From CAVPWP01 sp050789285 (lineage in GTDB: Bacteria; Pseudomonadota; Alphaproteobacteria; Rhodobacterales; Rhodobacteraceae): a stretch of 64,000 nucleotides of DNA. The stretch is taken from positions 868,001-932,000 of the forward strand of contig NZ_JBOUVX010000002.1 in assembly GCF_050789285.1 (NCBI RefSeq), in the 5' to 3' direction. Shown piece by piece: positions 36,137 through 45,189 of this stretch. Positions within the stretch are counted from its first letter, which is position 1; each line of letters begins with the position of its first letter. The position numbers were made by a program, and so were the translations under genes. Below the pieces are notes generated by a model. That model ran no database searches. It saw only the letters and a list, made by a program, of their open reading frames with translations, and had not been told where the DNA came from.

Positions 36137-37045
36137 ATGTCCAGTCTCAGCGCCTGGATCGTCGGGCAGGAAGGGACCGAGGCCGGGCGAGAGCTTGCCC
36201 TGGCGCTCGCCCTCTTCGCGGCCTTCACCCACGCGCTGTTCGGCGCGCTGCAAAAGGGCCGCCACGACCCCTGGATGTCGCGCGCGGCGATCGATCTCAG
36301 CTACGGCATCATGGCCGCGCCGGTGGCGCTGTTCCTCGTGCCCTGGCCCGAGCCGCACATGTGGCTGATCTTCGCGATCGTCTGGGTGATCCACGTGGGC
36401 TACAAGCTGTCCCAGGCCGCCGCCTATACCGCCGGGGCCTATACCGTGGTCTACCCCGTGGTGCGCGGCAGTGGGCCGATCTTCACCGTGATCGGGGCCT
36501 ATCTCCTCTTCGGCGAGATCTTCACGCCCCTGCAATGGCTGGGCATCGCCGTGCTCACCTCGGGCATCTTCGGGTTGGCGGCCTACAATCTGCGGCACGT
36601 CACACTGGATCGCCATCGCCTGCCGATGGCGCTTGGCCTTGCGGTGCTGACCGGTGGCTTCGTCGCGCTCTACACCACCTACGACGCCTACGGCATCCGC
36701 GCGACCGCCGATCCCTTCACCTTTCTGGCGTGGTTCTTCTTCATCGACGGCTTCTTCATGCCCATCTACGTGTGGCTGACGCGTCGCAGCCGGCCGCTTC
36801 CGCCCCTCGGCCCGCTTGCGGCGCGGGGCATCGCCGGCGCGGTCGTCGCCTTCGCCTCGTTCGGGGCGATCCTGCTGGCCACGCGGCTTGACAAGGTGGG
36901 CGAGGCGGCGGTCCTGCGCGAGACCTCGACCGTCTTCGCCGCGCTGATCGGCTGGCTGTTGCTGGGCGAACGGGTCGGGCCGCGCCGGCTTGCGCTTATG
37001 GCGTTGATCGCGGCGGGGGCCGTGATAGTAGAACTCGGCGGATGA
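36137..37045 (+). CDS. DMT (EamA) family transporter
   Basis: 302 aa, about nine to ten helices in two EamA repeats; VVYPVVRGSGPIFTVIGAYL with LFGE closes the first repeat and VLRETSTVFAALIGWLLLGE the second. Substrate unknown. Ends with an ATGA that also contains an ATG in the yciB frame, so it is co-translated with yciB. The ftsY-EamA-yciB order recurs in Rhodobacteraceae. Confidence 0.87.
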   Translation: MSSLSAWIVGQEGTEAGRELALALALFAAFTHALFGALQKGRHDPWMSRAAIDLSYGIMAAPVALFLVPWPEPHMWLIFAIVWVIHVGYKLSQAAAYTAGAYTVVYPVVRGSGPIFTVIGAYLLFGEIFTPLQWLGIAVLTSGIFGLAAYNLRHVTLDRHRLPMALGLAVLTGGFVALYTTYDAYGIRATADPFTFLAWFFFIDGFFMPIYVWLTRRSRPLPPLGPLAARGIAGAVVAFASFGAILLATRLDKVGEAAVLRETSTVFAALIGWLLLGERVGPRRLALMALIAAGAVIVELGG

Positions 37046-37056
37046 AGGAGGGGCCG

Positions 37057-37665
37057 ATGGCCGAAAGACCGATCAATCCGGTGCTGAAGCAGGTGCTCGA
37101 GCTTGGGCCGCCGCTTCTGTTCTTCGCGGCCTACCTCTGGGTGCGGGACGAAACCTTCACCATCGGCGGCACCGAGTATGACGGCTTCATCGTCGCGGCA
37201 GCCGCCTTCGTGCCGGTCCTTCTGGCCTCGATCGCGGCGCTCTGGTGGCTGACCGGCAGGATCAGCCGGATGCAGGTCTTCACTGCCGTGCTCGTGATCG
37301 TCTTCGGCGGCCTGACGGTCTGGTTCAACGACGAGCGCTTCTTCAAGATGAAGACAACGCTGGTCTACGGCATCTTCGCCCTGATCCTCGGCGCGGGCCT
37401 TCTTCAGGGGCGGTCCTACCTTGCCTGGGTGATGAGCGAGTTCCTTCCCATGCAGTCCGAGGGCTGGATGATCCTGACGCGCCGCCTGACCGCCTGTTTC
37501 GCGGCGCTGGCCATCGGAAACGAGGTCGTCTGGCGCACCATGTCGACCGATGCCTGGGTCAAGATCGAGACCTTCGGCTTTCCGCTTGCGCTTTTCGCCT
37601 TTCTCTGGTGGCAGATCATGGCGCTGCAGAAATACGTGATCGAGGACGATCCGAAGACCGACTGA
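37057..37665 (+). CDS. yciB: Inner membrane septation protein YciB/IspZ
   Basis: 202 aa, five to six helices. The ATG at 37057 is chosen because AAGGAGG sits at 37045-37051, five bases upstream; an ATG at 37042 overlapping the previous stop is the alternative. Family segments are VLELGPPLLFFAAYL, TVWFNDERFFKMK and NEVVWRTMSTDAWVKIETFG. The family supports cell-envelope integrity and septation. Last gene of the unit; metZ follows behind a riboswitch-like leader. Confidence 0.9.
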   Translation: MAERPINPVLKQVLELGPPLLFFAAYLWVRDETFTIGGTEYDGFIVAAAAFVPVLLASIAALWWLTGRISRMQVFTAVLVIVFGGLTVWFNDERFFKMKTTLVYGIFALILGAGLLQGRSYLAWVMSEFLPMQSEGWMILTRRLTACFAALAIGNEVVWRTMSTDAWVKIETFGFPLALFAFLWWQIMALQKYVIEDDPKTD

Positions 37666-37716
37666 GACCCCGCGCGGCGCTTGACCGCTTCGGGCATGCG
37701 CTGTAACTGCGGCCCA

Positions 37717-37770
37717 CGTGGCGATTTGTTCACCCGATTGCGGGCCACGCTAAACAAACCGCTAAAGAGG
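37717..37770 (+). promoter_or_regulatory. SAM-II riboswitch upstream of metZ
   Basis: P1 is a perfect 6-bp stem, CGTGGC (37717-37722) with GCCACG (37744-37749). Its loop segment ATTTGTT (37724-37730) can pair with AACAAA (37753-37758) to form the pseudoknot, and the conserved CGCTAAAG (37760-37767) follows. These are the defining parts of the SAM-II (metA motif) aptamer found before methionine genes of alphaproteobacteria. High S-adenosylmethionine should lower metZ expression. Confidence 0.88.
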
Positions 37771-37784
37771 TCTCGGGTCGCGAC

Positions 37785-37817
37785 AGCCCCCGGCGCTTCT
37801 GCGGTGGGGGCTTTTTG
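37785..37817 (+). terminator. Intrinsic terminator hairpin between SAM-II aptamer and metZ
   Basis: AGCCCCC (37785-37791) pairs with GGGGGCT (37806-37812), and the run CTTTTTG follows directly. It stands 14 nt after the aptamer and 28 nt before the metZ ATG, which has its own AAGGAGG site. It looks like a transcription terminator inside the leader. Confidence 0.7.
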
Positions 37818-37840
37818 TTGCGATAAGGAGGCCGCGCCCC

Positions 37841-39022
37841 ATGTCGAAGGATTGGAAACCCCGGACGAAGCTGGTGCACACGGGCATCCGGCGCAGCCAG
37901 TACGGCGAAGTCTCGGAAGCGATCTTCCTGACGCAGGGCTTCGTCTACGACAGCGCCGAGGCAGCCGAGGCACGCTTTCTCAAGGCGGGCGAGGACGAAT
38001 TCATCTATGCGCGCTACGGCAACCCCACCGTGCGCATGTTCGAAGACCGCATTGCCGCGCTGGAAGGGACCGAGGACGCCTTCGCCACCGCCAGCGGCAT
38101 GGCGGCGGTCAACGGCGCGCTGACCTCGATGCTTCGGGCGGGCGATCACGTCGTGTCATCGCGCGCCCTGTTCGGGTCCTGCCTCTACATCCTCGAAGAG
38201 GTGCTTACCCGCTACGGGGTCGATGTCACCTTCGTCGACGGCCCCGACCTTGATCAATGGCGCGCGGCCGTGCGGCCGGGCACGAAGGCGGTGTTCTTCG
38301 AGTCGCTGTCGAACCCGACGCTCGAGGTGATCGACATAAGGGCCGTCTCGGACATCGCGCATGCCGTGGGCGCGACCGTGATCGTCGACAACGTCTTCTC
38401 GACGCCCACGTTTTCGCGCGCGGTGGAACTTGGCGCCGACGTGGTGGTCTATTCGACCACGAAGCACATCGACGGGCAGGGCAGGGCGCTGGGCGGCGTG
38501 ATCCTTGGCACCCGCGAGTTCATCCGCAAGACGGTCGAGCCCTACCTCAAGCACACCGGCGCCGCGATGAGCCCCTTCACCGCCTGGATCATGCTCAAGG
38601 GCCTCGAGACGCTGGACCTGCGGGTCCGGGCCCAGGCCGACAGCGCGACCCGGATCGCCCAGGCTTTGTCCGGCGATCCACGCCTGTCCCGCGTGATCTT
38701 CCCGCACCTGCGCGACCATCCCCAGCACGATCTGGCGACCGCGCAGATGGAGAAGGGCGGCACGGTCCTGTCGCTGGACCTGCGGGGCGGGCAGGCGGCG
38801 GCCTTCCGGTTCCTGAACGCGCTTCGGATCGTCACGATCTCGAACAACCTCGGCGACGCCAAGTCGATCATCACCCATCCCGCGACCACCACGCATCAGC
38901 GCCTGTCCGAGGACCAGCGCGCCGCGCTGGGCATCACGCCGGGCCTAGTGCGGTTGTCCGTGGGCCTTGAGGACGCCGAGGACCTGCTTGCCGACCTCAC
39001 GCAGGCGCTCGACGCGGTCTGA
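37841..39022 (+). CDS. metZ: O-succinylhomoserine sulfhydrylase
   Basis: PLP enzyme making homocysteine from O-succinylhomoserine and sulfide in methionine synthesis. 393 aa, Cys/Met metabolism fold. The segments YARYGNPT and SGMAAVNGAL, the lysine region YSTTKHIDGQGRALGG (PLP Lys in STTKH) and THPATTTHQRL are typical of MetZ. AAGGAGG lies before the ATG at 37841. Controlled by the SAM-II leader upstream. The glutamine amidotransferase gene begins 4 nt after its stop. Confidence 0.93.
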   Translation: MSKDWKPRTKLVHTGIRRSQYGEVSEAIFLTQGFVYDSAEAAEARFLKAGEDEFIYARYGNPTVRMFEDRIAALEGTEDAFATASGMAAVNGALTSMLRAGDHVVSSRALFGSCLYILEEVLTRYGVDVTFVDGPDLDQWRAAVRPGTKAVFFESLSNPTLEVIDIRAVSDIAHAVGATVIVDNVFSTPTFSRAVELGADVVVYSTTKHIDGQGRALGGVILGTREFIRKTVEPYLKHTGAAMSPFTAWIMLKGLETLDLRVRAQADSATRIAQALSGDPRLSRVIFPHLRDHPQHDLATAQMEKGGTVLSLDLRGGQAAAFRFLNALRIVTISNNLGDAKSIITHPATTTHQRLSEDQRAALGITPGLVRLSVGLEDAEDLLADLTQALDAV

Positions 39023-39026
39023 GGCG

Positions 39027-39764
39027 ATGAAGCCCTTCCTCGTCCTTCAGCTTCGCCCCGAGGATGCCGCCGCCGACGACGAATACGCGGCCTTCCTTTC
39101 CAAGGGTGGTCTGCCCGAGGAACGGGCGCGGCGCATCCGGCTTGACCAGCAGCCGCTGCCCGCCGATCTCGATCTTGCGGAGTACGCGGGGGTGATCGTG
39201 GGTGGCGGTCCGGGGTGCCTGTCGGACGACCCGGCGACGAAGGACCCGGTCGAGGCACGGATCGAGGCCGAGATCCTGTCGCTGATGCCGGCGATCACCA
39301 CGCACGACATTCCCTTTCTCGGCTGCTGCTACGGCATCGGCATCCTGGCCCATCACCTTGGCGCCGAGGTGTCGAAGCGCCGGTTTGGCGAACCCGTGGG
39401 CGCGGTCACGGTCGCGCGCACGCCCCAAGGCGCAGATGACCCGCTTCTGGCGGGCCTGCCCGACACCTTCGATGCGCTTGTCGGCCACAAGGAGGCGGTT
39501 CAGGAGCTTCCCGCCGGTTGCGTTCCCCTACTGGGCTCGGCGCACTGTCCGTTCCAGATGATCCGACACGGAAAAAACGTCTACGCCACCCAGTTCCATC
39601 CGGAATCCGGCCCCGAGAACTTCGCCCTCCGGATCGAGGTGTACCGCCACAAGGGTTACTTCCCCCCCGAAGAGGCCGAGGCCCTGACCGCTGCCGTCGC
39701 CACGGCCCGGATTACCGTGCCGCAGGAAATCCTGCGACGGTTCGTCGCCCGCTATCGGGCCTGA
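39027..39764 (+). CDS. Class I glutamine amidotransferase-like protein
   Basis: 245 aa. Nucleophile elbow LGCCYGIG (the second Cys), catalytic His-x-Glu in QFHPESG. GMP-synthase-like amidotransferase domain on its own, without a fused synthetase, so it either serves another enzyme or hydrolyses a gamma-glutamyl compound. The start MKPFLVLQLRPED is typical of stand-alone relatives in proteobacteria. 4 nt after metZ, so likely under the same SAM-II control, which would tie it loosely to methionine metabolism; that link is inferred. Confidence 0.85.
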   Translation: MKPFLVLQLRPEDAAADDEYAAFLSKGGLPEERARRIRLDQQPLPADLDLAEYAGVIVGGGPGCLSDDPATKDPVEARIEAEILSLMPAITTHDIPFLGCCYGIGILAHHLGAEVSKRRFGEPVGAVTVARTPQGADDPLLAGLPDTFDALVGHKEAVQELPAGCVPLLGSAHCPFQMIRHGKNVYATQFHPESGPENFALRIEVYRHKGYFPPEEAEALTAAVATARITVPQEILRRFVARYRA

Positions 39765-39770
39765 GCGGGC

Positions 39771-40130
39771 TCAGAAACGCCACGCGAGGTAAGGTCCTCC
39801 GTCCACCGCATCCACGCCGTGCTGGAACACGCCCAGACAGCCAAGCGCGGCTTCGGCATACAGCACCTTGGACAGGCGGCCGTGCACGTCCACACGGACA
39901 TGTCCGCTGATGTCGGAACGGTTCGCGACCGACGGTCCGGTCTTCACTCAGCGTCGTGGCGAAGGAGGGACCCACCGCGACGGTCGATGCATCCTGCGCA
40001 ATCAGACCGCCTAAGCCGCAGCCGCTGGTCCGCTCGATCTCGATCCGGGTTCCGACCACCGTTCCCGCCGCAACCATCCGATCAAGGCCGGCAGCGAAAA
40101 GGACGTCGTCGTTCTTGGCGGCGCAAGGTC
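39771..40130 (-). pseudogene. Frameshifted remnant, possibly an outer-membrane barrel gene
   Basis: On the minus strand one frame (about 40130 down to 39935) reads DDVLFAAGLDRMVAAGTVVG and SGCGLGGLIAQDASTVAVG. Near 39935 the coding pattern moves to another frame, reading SDISGHVRVDVHGRL and AALGCLGVFQHGVDAVDGG, and ends in PYLAWRF at a TGA at 39773-39771. GC3 in the second part is about 76%. A terminal Phe after alternating residues is usual for outer-membrane barrels, so that is my guess. Low confidence. Confidence 0.3.
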
Positions 40131-40577
40131 GCAGTCCGGCGTGGGCGTTCCCCGCGGGTCACGACGACCGGATCGTACAGGCCCCGCCCGCGCTTGCCTG
40201 TCGACTGGTCTCCGCATGCCTCGGGAAGTGCCGGTCTGGCACCCGCGATCCCGGACACGGTGCCGGGATGCGGGGTGGCGAGCGGACGCCCGGGCTGTTC
40301 CGGACGGCCAGGCGTCAACCCCCTGGCGGCAGAACGTCGACCGGCGGGACAGCCGGCGGCCGAATGACCCCCTGGGGAAGCGGCGGAAGCCCCTACCATT
40401 CGTCCGGTTCTTTGTCTGCAAAGGGCAGTCGCCGCCGTTCGCCACACGGAGCCGGAGATGGGCGTGGGCGAACAAGTCCAATCGCGCCCTGGCCGCGTAT
40501 AATGGGAGAAGCAGACAAGATACCCCCGGGGCGCGCCACACATGAACGCTTCGTGGCAGGCGGGGAGGGAGACGGAC
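40131..40577. other. Gap upstream of folE2
   Basis: About 450 bp with only overlapping shadow frames. A TATAAT hexamer lies at 40498-40503, 75 bp before the folE2 start, with a poor -35 match about 17 bp upstream (near AGTCCA). I see no Zur-type palindrome, although folE2 genes are often zinc-regulated. Nothing else recognised. Confidence 0.35.
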
Positions 40578-41678
40578 ATGAACATCCATTCGACCGAGAT
40601 TGAACGCGAACCCACCCGGGACGAGGCGAAGGCCGCACTGCGCCTTCTGCGCAACTGGGCCTCTGGCGCAGGCCGGGACGAGATCGCGACGCTCGATCCG
40701 TCGATCGCCCGGCTTCTGCCCGGGCAGCCTGCGGCCTATCCGGCGCTGGCGCGCGACTATCCCGCGTCCTTTGATGTCGACGACGCCTATCGCGCCACGC
40801 TGCCCGATCTGCAGAACGGCCCCGAAAGCCTGATCAAGGGCGCCCACCGCCGTATCCAGCATGTCGGCATCTCGAACTTCCGCCTTCCGATCCGTTACAG
40901 CACCCGCGACGGCGGCGAGATCCTTCTTGAAACTTCGGTCACGGGCACGGTCAGCCTCGAGGCCGACAAGAAGGGCATCAACATGAGCCGCATCATGCGG
41001 TCGTTCTATGCCCATTCCGAGAAGGTCTTCGGTTTCGACGTGATCGAGGCGGCGCTTGACGACTACCTTGGCGACCTCGACAGCTTCGATGCCCGCATTC
41101 TGATGCGGATGAGCTATCCGCTTCAGGTGAAAAGCCTGCGTTCCGGGCTGTCGGGCTGGCAGTACTACGACCTGGCGCTGGAACTGGTGCACCGGGGGGG
41201 GCAGCGCACGCGCATCGTCCACCACGACTACGTCTATTCCTCGACCTGTCCCTGTTCGCTGGAGCTGTCCGAGCATGCCCGGCGCGAGCGTGGCCAGCTT
41301 GCGACGCCGCATTCGCAGCGCTCGGTGGCGCGCGTATCGGTCGCCCTTGACCCGTCCGTCGACACGGTCTGGTTCGAGGATCTGATCGAGATGTGCCGGG
41401 CGGCCGTTCCGACGGAAACGCAGGTCATGGTCAAGCGCGAGGACGAACAGGCCTTCGCCGAACTGAATGCCGCGAACCCGATATTCGTCGAGGACGCCGC
41501 CCGGCTGTTCGCCGAACGGCTGCAGGCCGACCCGCGCATCGGCGATTTCCGCGTCGCCGCCAGCCATCAGGAAAGCCTGCACAGCCACGACGCGATCAGC
41601 GTGCTGACCGAAGGCGATACCTTCGTCGCGGCCTCGATCGACCCGCGCTTCTTCGCAAGCCTGATCCACGTTCGCTAA
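40578..41678 (+). CDS. folE2: GTP cyclohydrolase I, FolE2 type
   Basis: GTP to 7,8-dihydroneopterin triphosphate, first step of folate (or queuosine) synthesis, by the type IB enzyme that can use metals other than zinc. 366 aa from the ATG at 40578, preceded by GGGGAGGGAG; an ATG at 40542 is the alternative. Family segments: VGISNFRLPIRY, DKKGINMSRIMRSFYAHSEK, and the active-site cysteine region STCPCSLELSEHAR. Single gene. Confidence 0.93.
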   Translation: MNIHSTEIEREPTRDEAKAALRLLRNWASGAGRDEIATLDPSIARLLPGQPAAYPALARDYPASFDVDDAYRATLPDLQNGPESLIKGAHRRIQHVGISNFRLPIRYSTRDGGEILLETSVTGTVSLEADKKGINMSRIMRSFYAHSEKVFGFDVIEAALDDYLGDLDSFDARILMRMSYPLQVKSLRSGLSGWQYYDLALELVHRGGQRTRIVHHDYVYSSTCPCSLELSEHARRERGQLATPHSQRSVARVSVALDPSVDTVWFEDLIEMCRAAVPTETQVMVKREDEQAFAELNAANPIFVEDAARLFAERLQADPRIGDFRVAASHQESLHSHDAISVLTEGDTFVAASIDPRFFASLIHVR

Positions 41679-41691
41679 GGCGCGTGGCGAA

Positions 41692-41716
41692 GCCGGCGAT
41701 CCCGGGGATCGCCGGC
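41692..41716 (+). terminator. Palindromic hairpin after folE2
   Basis: GCCGGCGATCCC (41692-41703) is the exact reverse complement of 41705-41716, a 12-bp palindrome with one base between arms, starting 13 bp after the folE2 stop. No T-tract follows, so it may act with Rho or only protect the 3' end. Confidence 0.5.
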
Positions 41717-41801
41717 CACCCGGCCACAGTCGGCGGTGGCGCCCTTCGGCCGGTCCACCGCTTCTTGACACCCGTCCGGACCGCGGCCAAGCCTTGCTTC
41801 C

Positions 41802-43247
41802 ATGATCGACCTGCGCCCCGTCGGATACGTGATCGGCCTGCTCGTCGCGGCGCTTGGGGTGACGATGCTGGTGCCGATGACGGTCGATTTTGCCGCGGGC
41901 GACGACAACGGCTGGGCGTTCCTCGAATCCGCGATCGTCACCATCTTTTTCGGCGGTCTTCTTGCGCTGGCCTGCGCGAACGGGGTCGGCAAGAGCCTGA
42001 CGATCCAGCAGGCGTTTCTGCTGACGACAGGGGTCTGGGCCGTGGCGCCAGCGTTCGGGGCGCTTCCGTTCATCCTTGGCGCGCCGCAGGTCCGTCTGGT
42101 GGACGCCTATTTCGAGGCGATGTCCGGCGTTACCACCACGGGCTCGACGGTCCTCGTCGGGCTCGACGATTTACCGATGGGCACGAACCTCTGGCGCGGC
42201 GTCCTGCAGTGGCTGGGCGGCCTCGGGATCATCATCGTCGCCATGCTGTTCCTTCCGGTGATGAAGGTCGGCGGGATGCAGTTCTTCCGGTCCGAAGGCT
42301 TCGACACGCTGGGTAAGGTGCTGCCGCGCGCGCTTGATATCTCGGCGGCGCTGCTTCGCATCTACATCGCGATGACGCTGATCTTCGCCATCGTCTATTA
42401 CGCCCTCGGGATGAGCGGGTTCGACGCCATCGTGCACAGTCTGACCACCATCTCGACCGGGGGGTTCTCGACGCGCGACTTCTCGTTCGCCGAGTTCCAG
42501 GGCGCCCCCGAATATGCGGCCACCCTGTTCATGGTGCTTGCAAGCGTTCCCTTCATCCGCTTCGTCCAGCTCATGCAGGGCCATGGCCGGCCGCTGTTCG
42601 TGGACGTCCAGGTCAGGGCCTATGTCCGCTGGATCCTCTATGCTTCGGGTGCCATCGCCGTGTTCCTCGTCGCCGGCGGCGCCGCGATCGAGCCAACGCT
42701 GCGCGAGTCCCTGTTCAACGTCGTCTCCACCTTCTCGGGGACGGGCTATACCAGCACCGACGTCACCCTCTGGGGAAGCTTCCCCTTCGTGATCCTTCTT
42801 CTGGTGGGGGCGATCGGGGGCTGCACAGCATCGACAGGCTGTTCGATCAAGGTGTTCCGCTATCTGGTCCTGTTCGAAGCGATCAAGTCGCAGATCCGGC
42901 AGATGTACAGCCCGAACATGGTGACGATTCCGACGCTCGAGGGACGCAGGATCGAACCTGACGTCATCAACTCGGTGATCCTGCTGTTTTCGCTGTTCAT
43001 CCTAAGCTTCGGCACGCTCTCGGTCCTGCTGGCGATGACCGGGCTCGAGATGCGAACAGCGATCACCGCGTCCTGGACCTCGGTCTTCAACATCGGTCCC
43101 GCCTTCGGCCCCGAGGTCGGCCCGACCGGCGCGATGAACGCGTTTCCGGATTCGGCCAAATGGCTGATGAGCTTCGGAATGCTGATTGGCCGGCTCGAGA
43201 TGGTGTCAGTTCTGGTGATCTTCACCGCCCGGTTCTGGCGCGCCTGA
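41802..43247 (+). CDS. trkH: Trk-type potassium uptake protein TrkH
   Basis: K+-translocating subunit in the inner membrane. 481 aa, about ten helices. The four pore-loop filters can be seen as TTTGSTV, STGGFST, SGTGYTS and NIGPAFG, the last Gly-containing loop diverged as in other TrkH. It needs a cytoplasmic TrkA, which is not in this window. Start ATG at 41802 follows a weak ribosome site. Converges on the trypsin-fold gene, 12 nt apart. Confidence 0.93.
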   Translation: MIDLRPVGYVIGLLVAALGVTMLVPMTVDFAAGDDNGWAFLESAIVTIFFGGLLALACANGVGKSLTIQQAFLLTTGVWAVAPAFGALPFILGAPQVRLVDAYFEAMSGVTTTGSTVLVGLDDLPMGTNLWRGVLQWLGGLGIIIVAMLFLPVMKVGGMQFFRSEGFDTLGKVLPRALDISAALLRIYIAMTLIFAIVYYALGMSGFDAIVHSLTTISTGGFSTRDFSFAEFQGAPEYAATLFMVLASVPFIRFVQLMQGHGRPLFVDVQVRAYVRWILYASGAIAVFLVAGGAAIEPTLRESLFNVVSTFSGTGYTSTDVTLWGSFPFVILLLVGAIGGCTASTGCSIKVFRYLVLFEAIKSQIRQMYSPNMVTIPTLEGRRIEPDVINSVILLFSLFILSFGTLSVLLAMTGLEMRTAITASWTSVFNIGPAFGPEVGPTGAMNAFPDSAKWLMSFGMLIGRLEMVSVLVIFTARFWRA

Positions 43248-43259
43248 CCGCGCCAGCCG

Positions 43260-45032
43260 TCAGTTCCAGCACTCGACCAGAACGGTCATGTCGGCGGCGA
43301 GGACGGCAAGGTCCTCGGGCGCGATGGGTGCGGCCCCGGTCGATTGCGCGGGTCGGGGCGTGATGCCGTTCGCGTCAAGGAACAAGGCGATCGCTTCGGC
43401 ATCGGCGGCATAGCGCACGTCATCGGGAAGGCGCTGCGCCGTGTCCCGGGCGCGCGGCAGAAGCATCCCAAGCACCGATCCCTGCGTGTCGAAGACCGGG
43501 CCGCCCGAGTCTCCGTCCTCGGCGATCAGGGCAAGGCGTGTCAGGTCCTCGCGCCCGTCCAGCGCGCGCGTATCCTCGAGCGTGCCGAAGGTCATCGTGG
43601 GCGCGCCCAGCACCCCGCCGAAGCTGAAGCCGGAGACCGCGATCTCGGTTCCCGGGCGCGGCAATCCCGCATCGAAACCAGCATAGCGCAAGGGCGACAG
43701 CGCTTGCTGGGGGCGCAGAAGGGCAAGGCCAAGGACCGGATCGACGGCCACGACCTCGGCGGTGATCTCTTCGCCCAGGGTCAGCCGGCCGCATTGTGCC
43801 ACGCTCTCGGCCGCGGTCAGGACTCGGCCGGCGGCGTCGACGTAGAACCCGGTCGTCGCGCTTTCGGGGCTGCGGATCTCGAGCCCGGACAGAAGGTCGC
43901 GGCGCCGCGCGTCGTCAAGCGGTGCGATGTCGTCGGGCAGGACCTGTCCGGCCAGCGGGGCGAAGCTTGCCTGCATGGCCGCAAGCGTGCGCAGGCGGCG
44001 TTTTTCGTCGCCCTGCGGCCAGATCAGGGTAAAGCCCTTCACCGCGCCGTCCCGCACCTCGGCATAGGTCTGGGAAATCACCGTCGCATCTTCGCCGACA
44101 AGGGTGAAACTGCGTCCCTCGATGCCGCGCGGCCCCGCAAGGGGCACGATTTCGAGCGTCTGCATGATGTCGTAAAGCGCCGTCAACGCGGTGGCTTCGC
44201 CGGGCAGGCTGATCAGAAGAACCTTCACCCCGTCGTCCGTCGCGGGATCGTAATGGACAAAGGGCGCCTCGGCCCGGGCGCGGGCGACCAGCGCGGTGGG
44301 AAGCGTGATCTCGATGCCGGCGTCGGGATCGCGCACCGTCTGAAGGCCAAGCGACGCCACATCGTCGCGGAAGCCCTGCACAAGCTGGTTGCGCTGGGCG
44401 GTCTGCAGCACGCCGGTCACCGGATAGGACTGCGCCGCCTGCCAGGCCTCGATCGCGCGCCGGGTGCCCTGGCCGAAGGCGCCGTCGATCGCCGCGCCAT
44501 AGAAGCCGTCCCAGGCGAGGGCGCGCTGGATCTCTTCACGGTCTTCGCGCGTCAGCGCACGTTCGGCCGCGCGCGCCTCGGCAAGGGTTTCCGTCTGCGG
44601 CTGAAGCACGGACGGCAAGGGCGTGGGCGCCGCGTCCGGCGCCGGATCGGGGGTCGGCAGGGCCGAGATCACCGGTGTCGCCGCCGCGAAACCCGCGCCC
44701 TCGGGCCAGTATTGCTGGCGGAACTGGCCCGGGTCGGCAACGAAACTGTCGGCCGGAATGGCCCGCCGGGCCCGAAGGTCGGCGCGCACGGCCTGAGCGA
44801 CCTCGGGCGTGAAGGGGCCAAGTGCGATGGCGTACCAGCCCGACGGAAGCCGGAAGCCACTGACGTTCTCAAGCTGCGCGTCCCACGCGCGCACACGCTC
44901 AAGCGCCTGTTCAAGGTTGGGCCGCGCTTCGATCTGGACCCAGCGCACCTCCTGCGCGTCGGCGCGCAGGGGAAGGGTGACCGAAACGAAGGTCGCGACG
45001 AGGAAAATCGCCGAAAGGAATGCCTGCTTCAT
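43260..45032 (-). CDS. SPOR/peptidoglycan-binding protein with an inactive-looking trypsin-like domain
   Basis: 590 aa. Signal peptide (1-27), a SPOR-like domain (about 28-115; WVQIEARPNLEQAL, WYAIALGPF), a peptidoglycan-binding type 1 domain (about 165-225; GFYGAAIDGAFGQGTRRAIE), then a trypsin-like region (about 385-550). The usual NNHVV segment reads AAESV (Glu409 for His) and the DLALLK segment reads GLALLR (Gly435 for Asp), while GDSGGP keeps Ser509. Two of three triad residues are missing, so proteolysis is doubtful. Probably a periplasmic cell-wall-associated protein. Divergent from glyQ. Confidence 0.82.
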   Translation of the reverse strand: MKQAFLSAIFLVATFVSVTLPLRADAQEVRWVQIEARPNLEQALERVRAWDAQLENVSGFRLPSGWYAIALGPFTPEVAQAVRADLRARRAIPADSFVADPGQFRQQYWPEGAGFAAATPVISALPTPDPAPDAAPTPLPSVLQPQTETLAEARAAERALTREDREEIQRALAWDGFYGAAIDGAFGQGTRRAIEAWQAAQSYPVTGVLQTAQRNQLVQGFRDDVASLGLQTVRDPDAGIEITLPTALVARARAEAPFVHYDPATDDGVKVLLISLPGEATALTALYDIMQTLEIVPLAGPRGIEGRSFTLVGEDATVISQTYAEVRDGAVKGFTLIWPQGDEKRRLRTLAAMQASFAPLAGQVLPDDIAPLDDARRRDLLSGLEIRSPESATTGFYVDAAGRVLTAAESVAQCGRLTLGEEITAEVVAVDPVLGLALLRPQQALSPLRYAGFDAGLPRPGTEIAVSGFSFGGVLGAPTMTFGTLEDTRALDGREDLTRLALIAEDGDSGGPVFDTQGSVLGMLLPRARDTAQRLPDDVRYAADAEAIALFLDANGITPRPAQSTGAAPIAPEDLAVLAADMTVLVECWN

Positions 45033-45189
45033 CTTGTTGCTCGAGCCTTGTCGTCACGGTGAAATGCACCGCCGTACGAGAATATCAAAGGTGTCACGTG
45101 ATGCGAGGCAATAATCGCCGCGCTGGCGATTGACGCCCCCGGGGTGCCTGCCTATTGAGAACGCGCTTTTCCCCGGGGACGCCGCCACC

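Noticed and set aside
40498..40503. TATAAT as a firm promoter for folE2
   Set aside because: No matching -35 at the right distance and no supporting operator, so it is mentioned only as a possibility.
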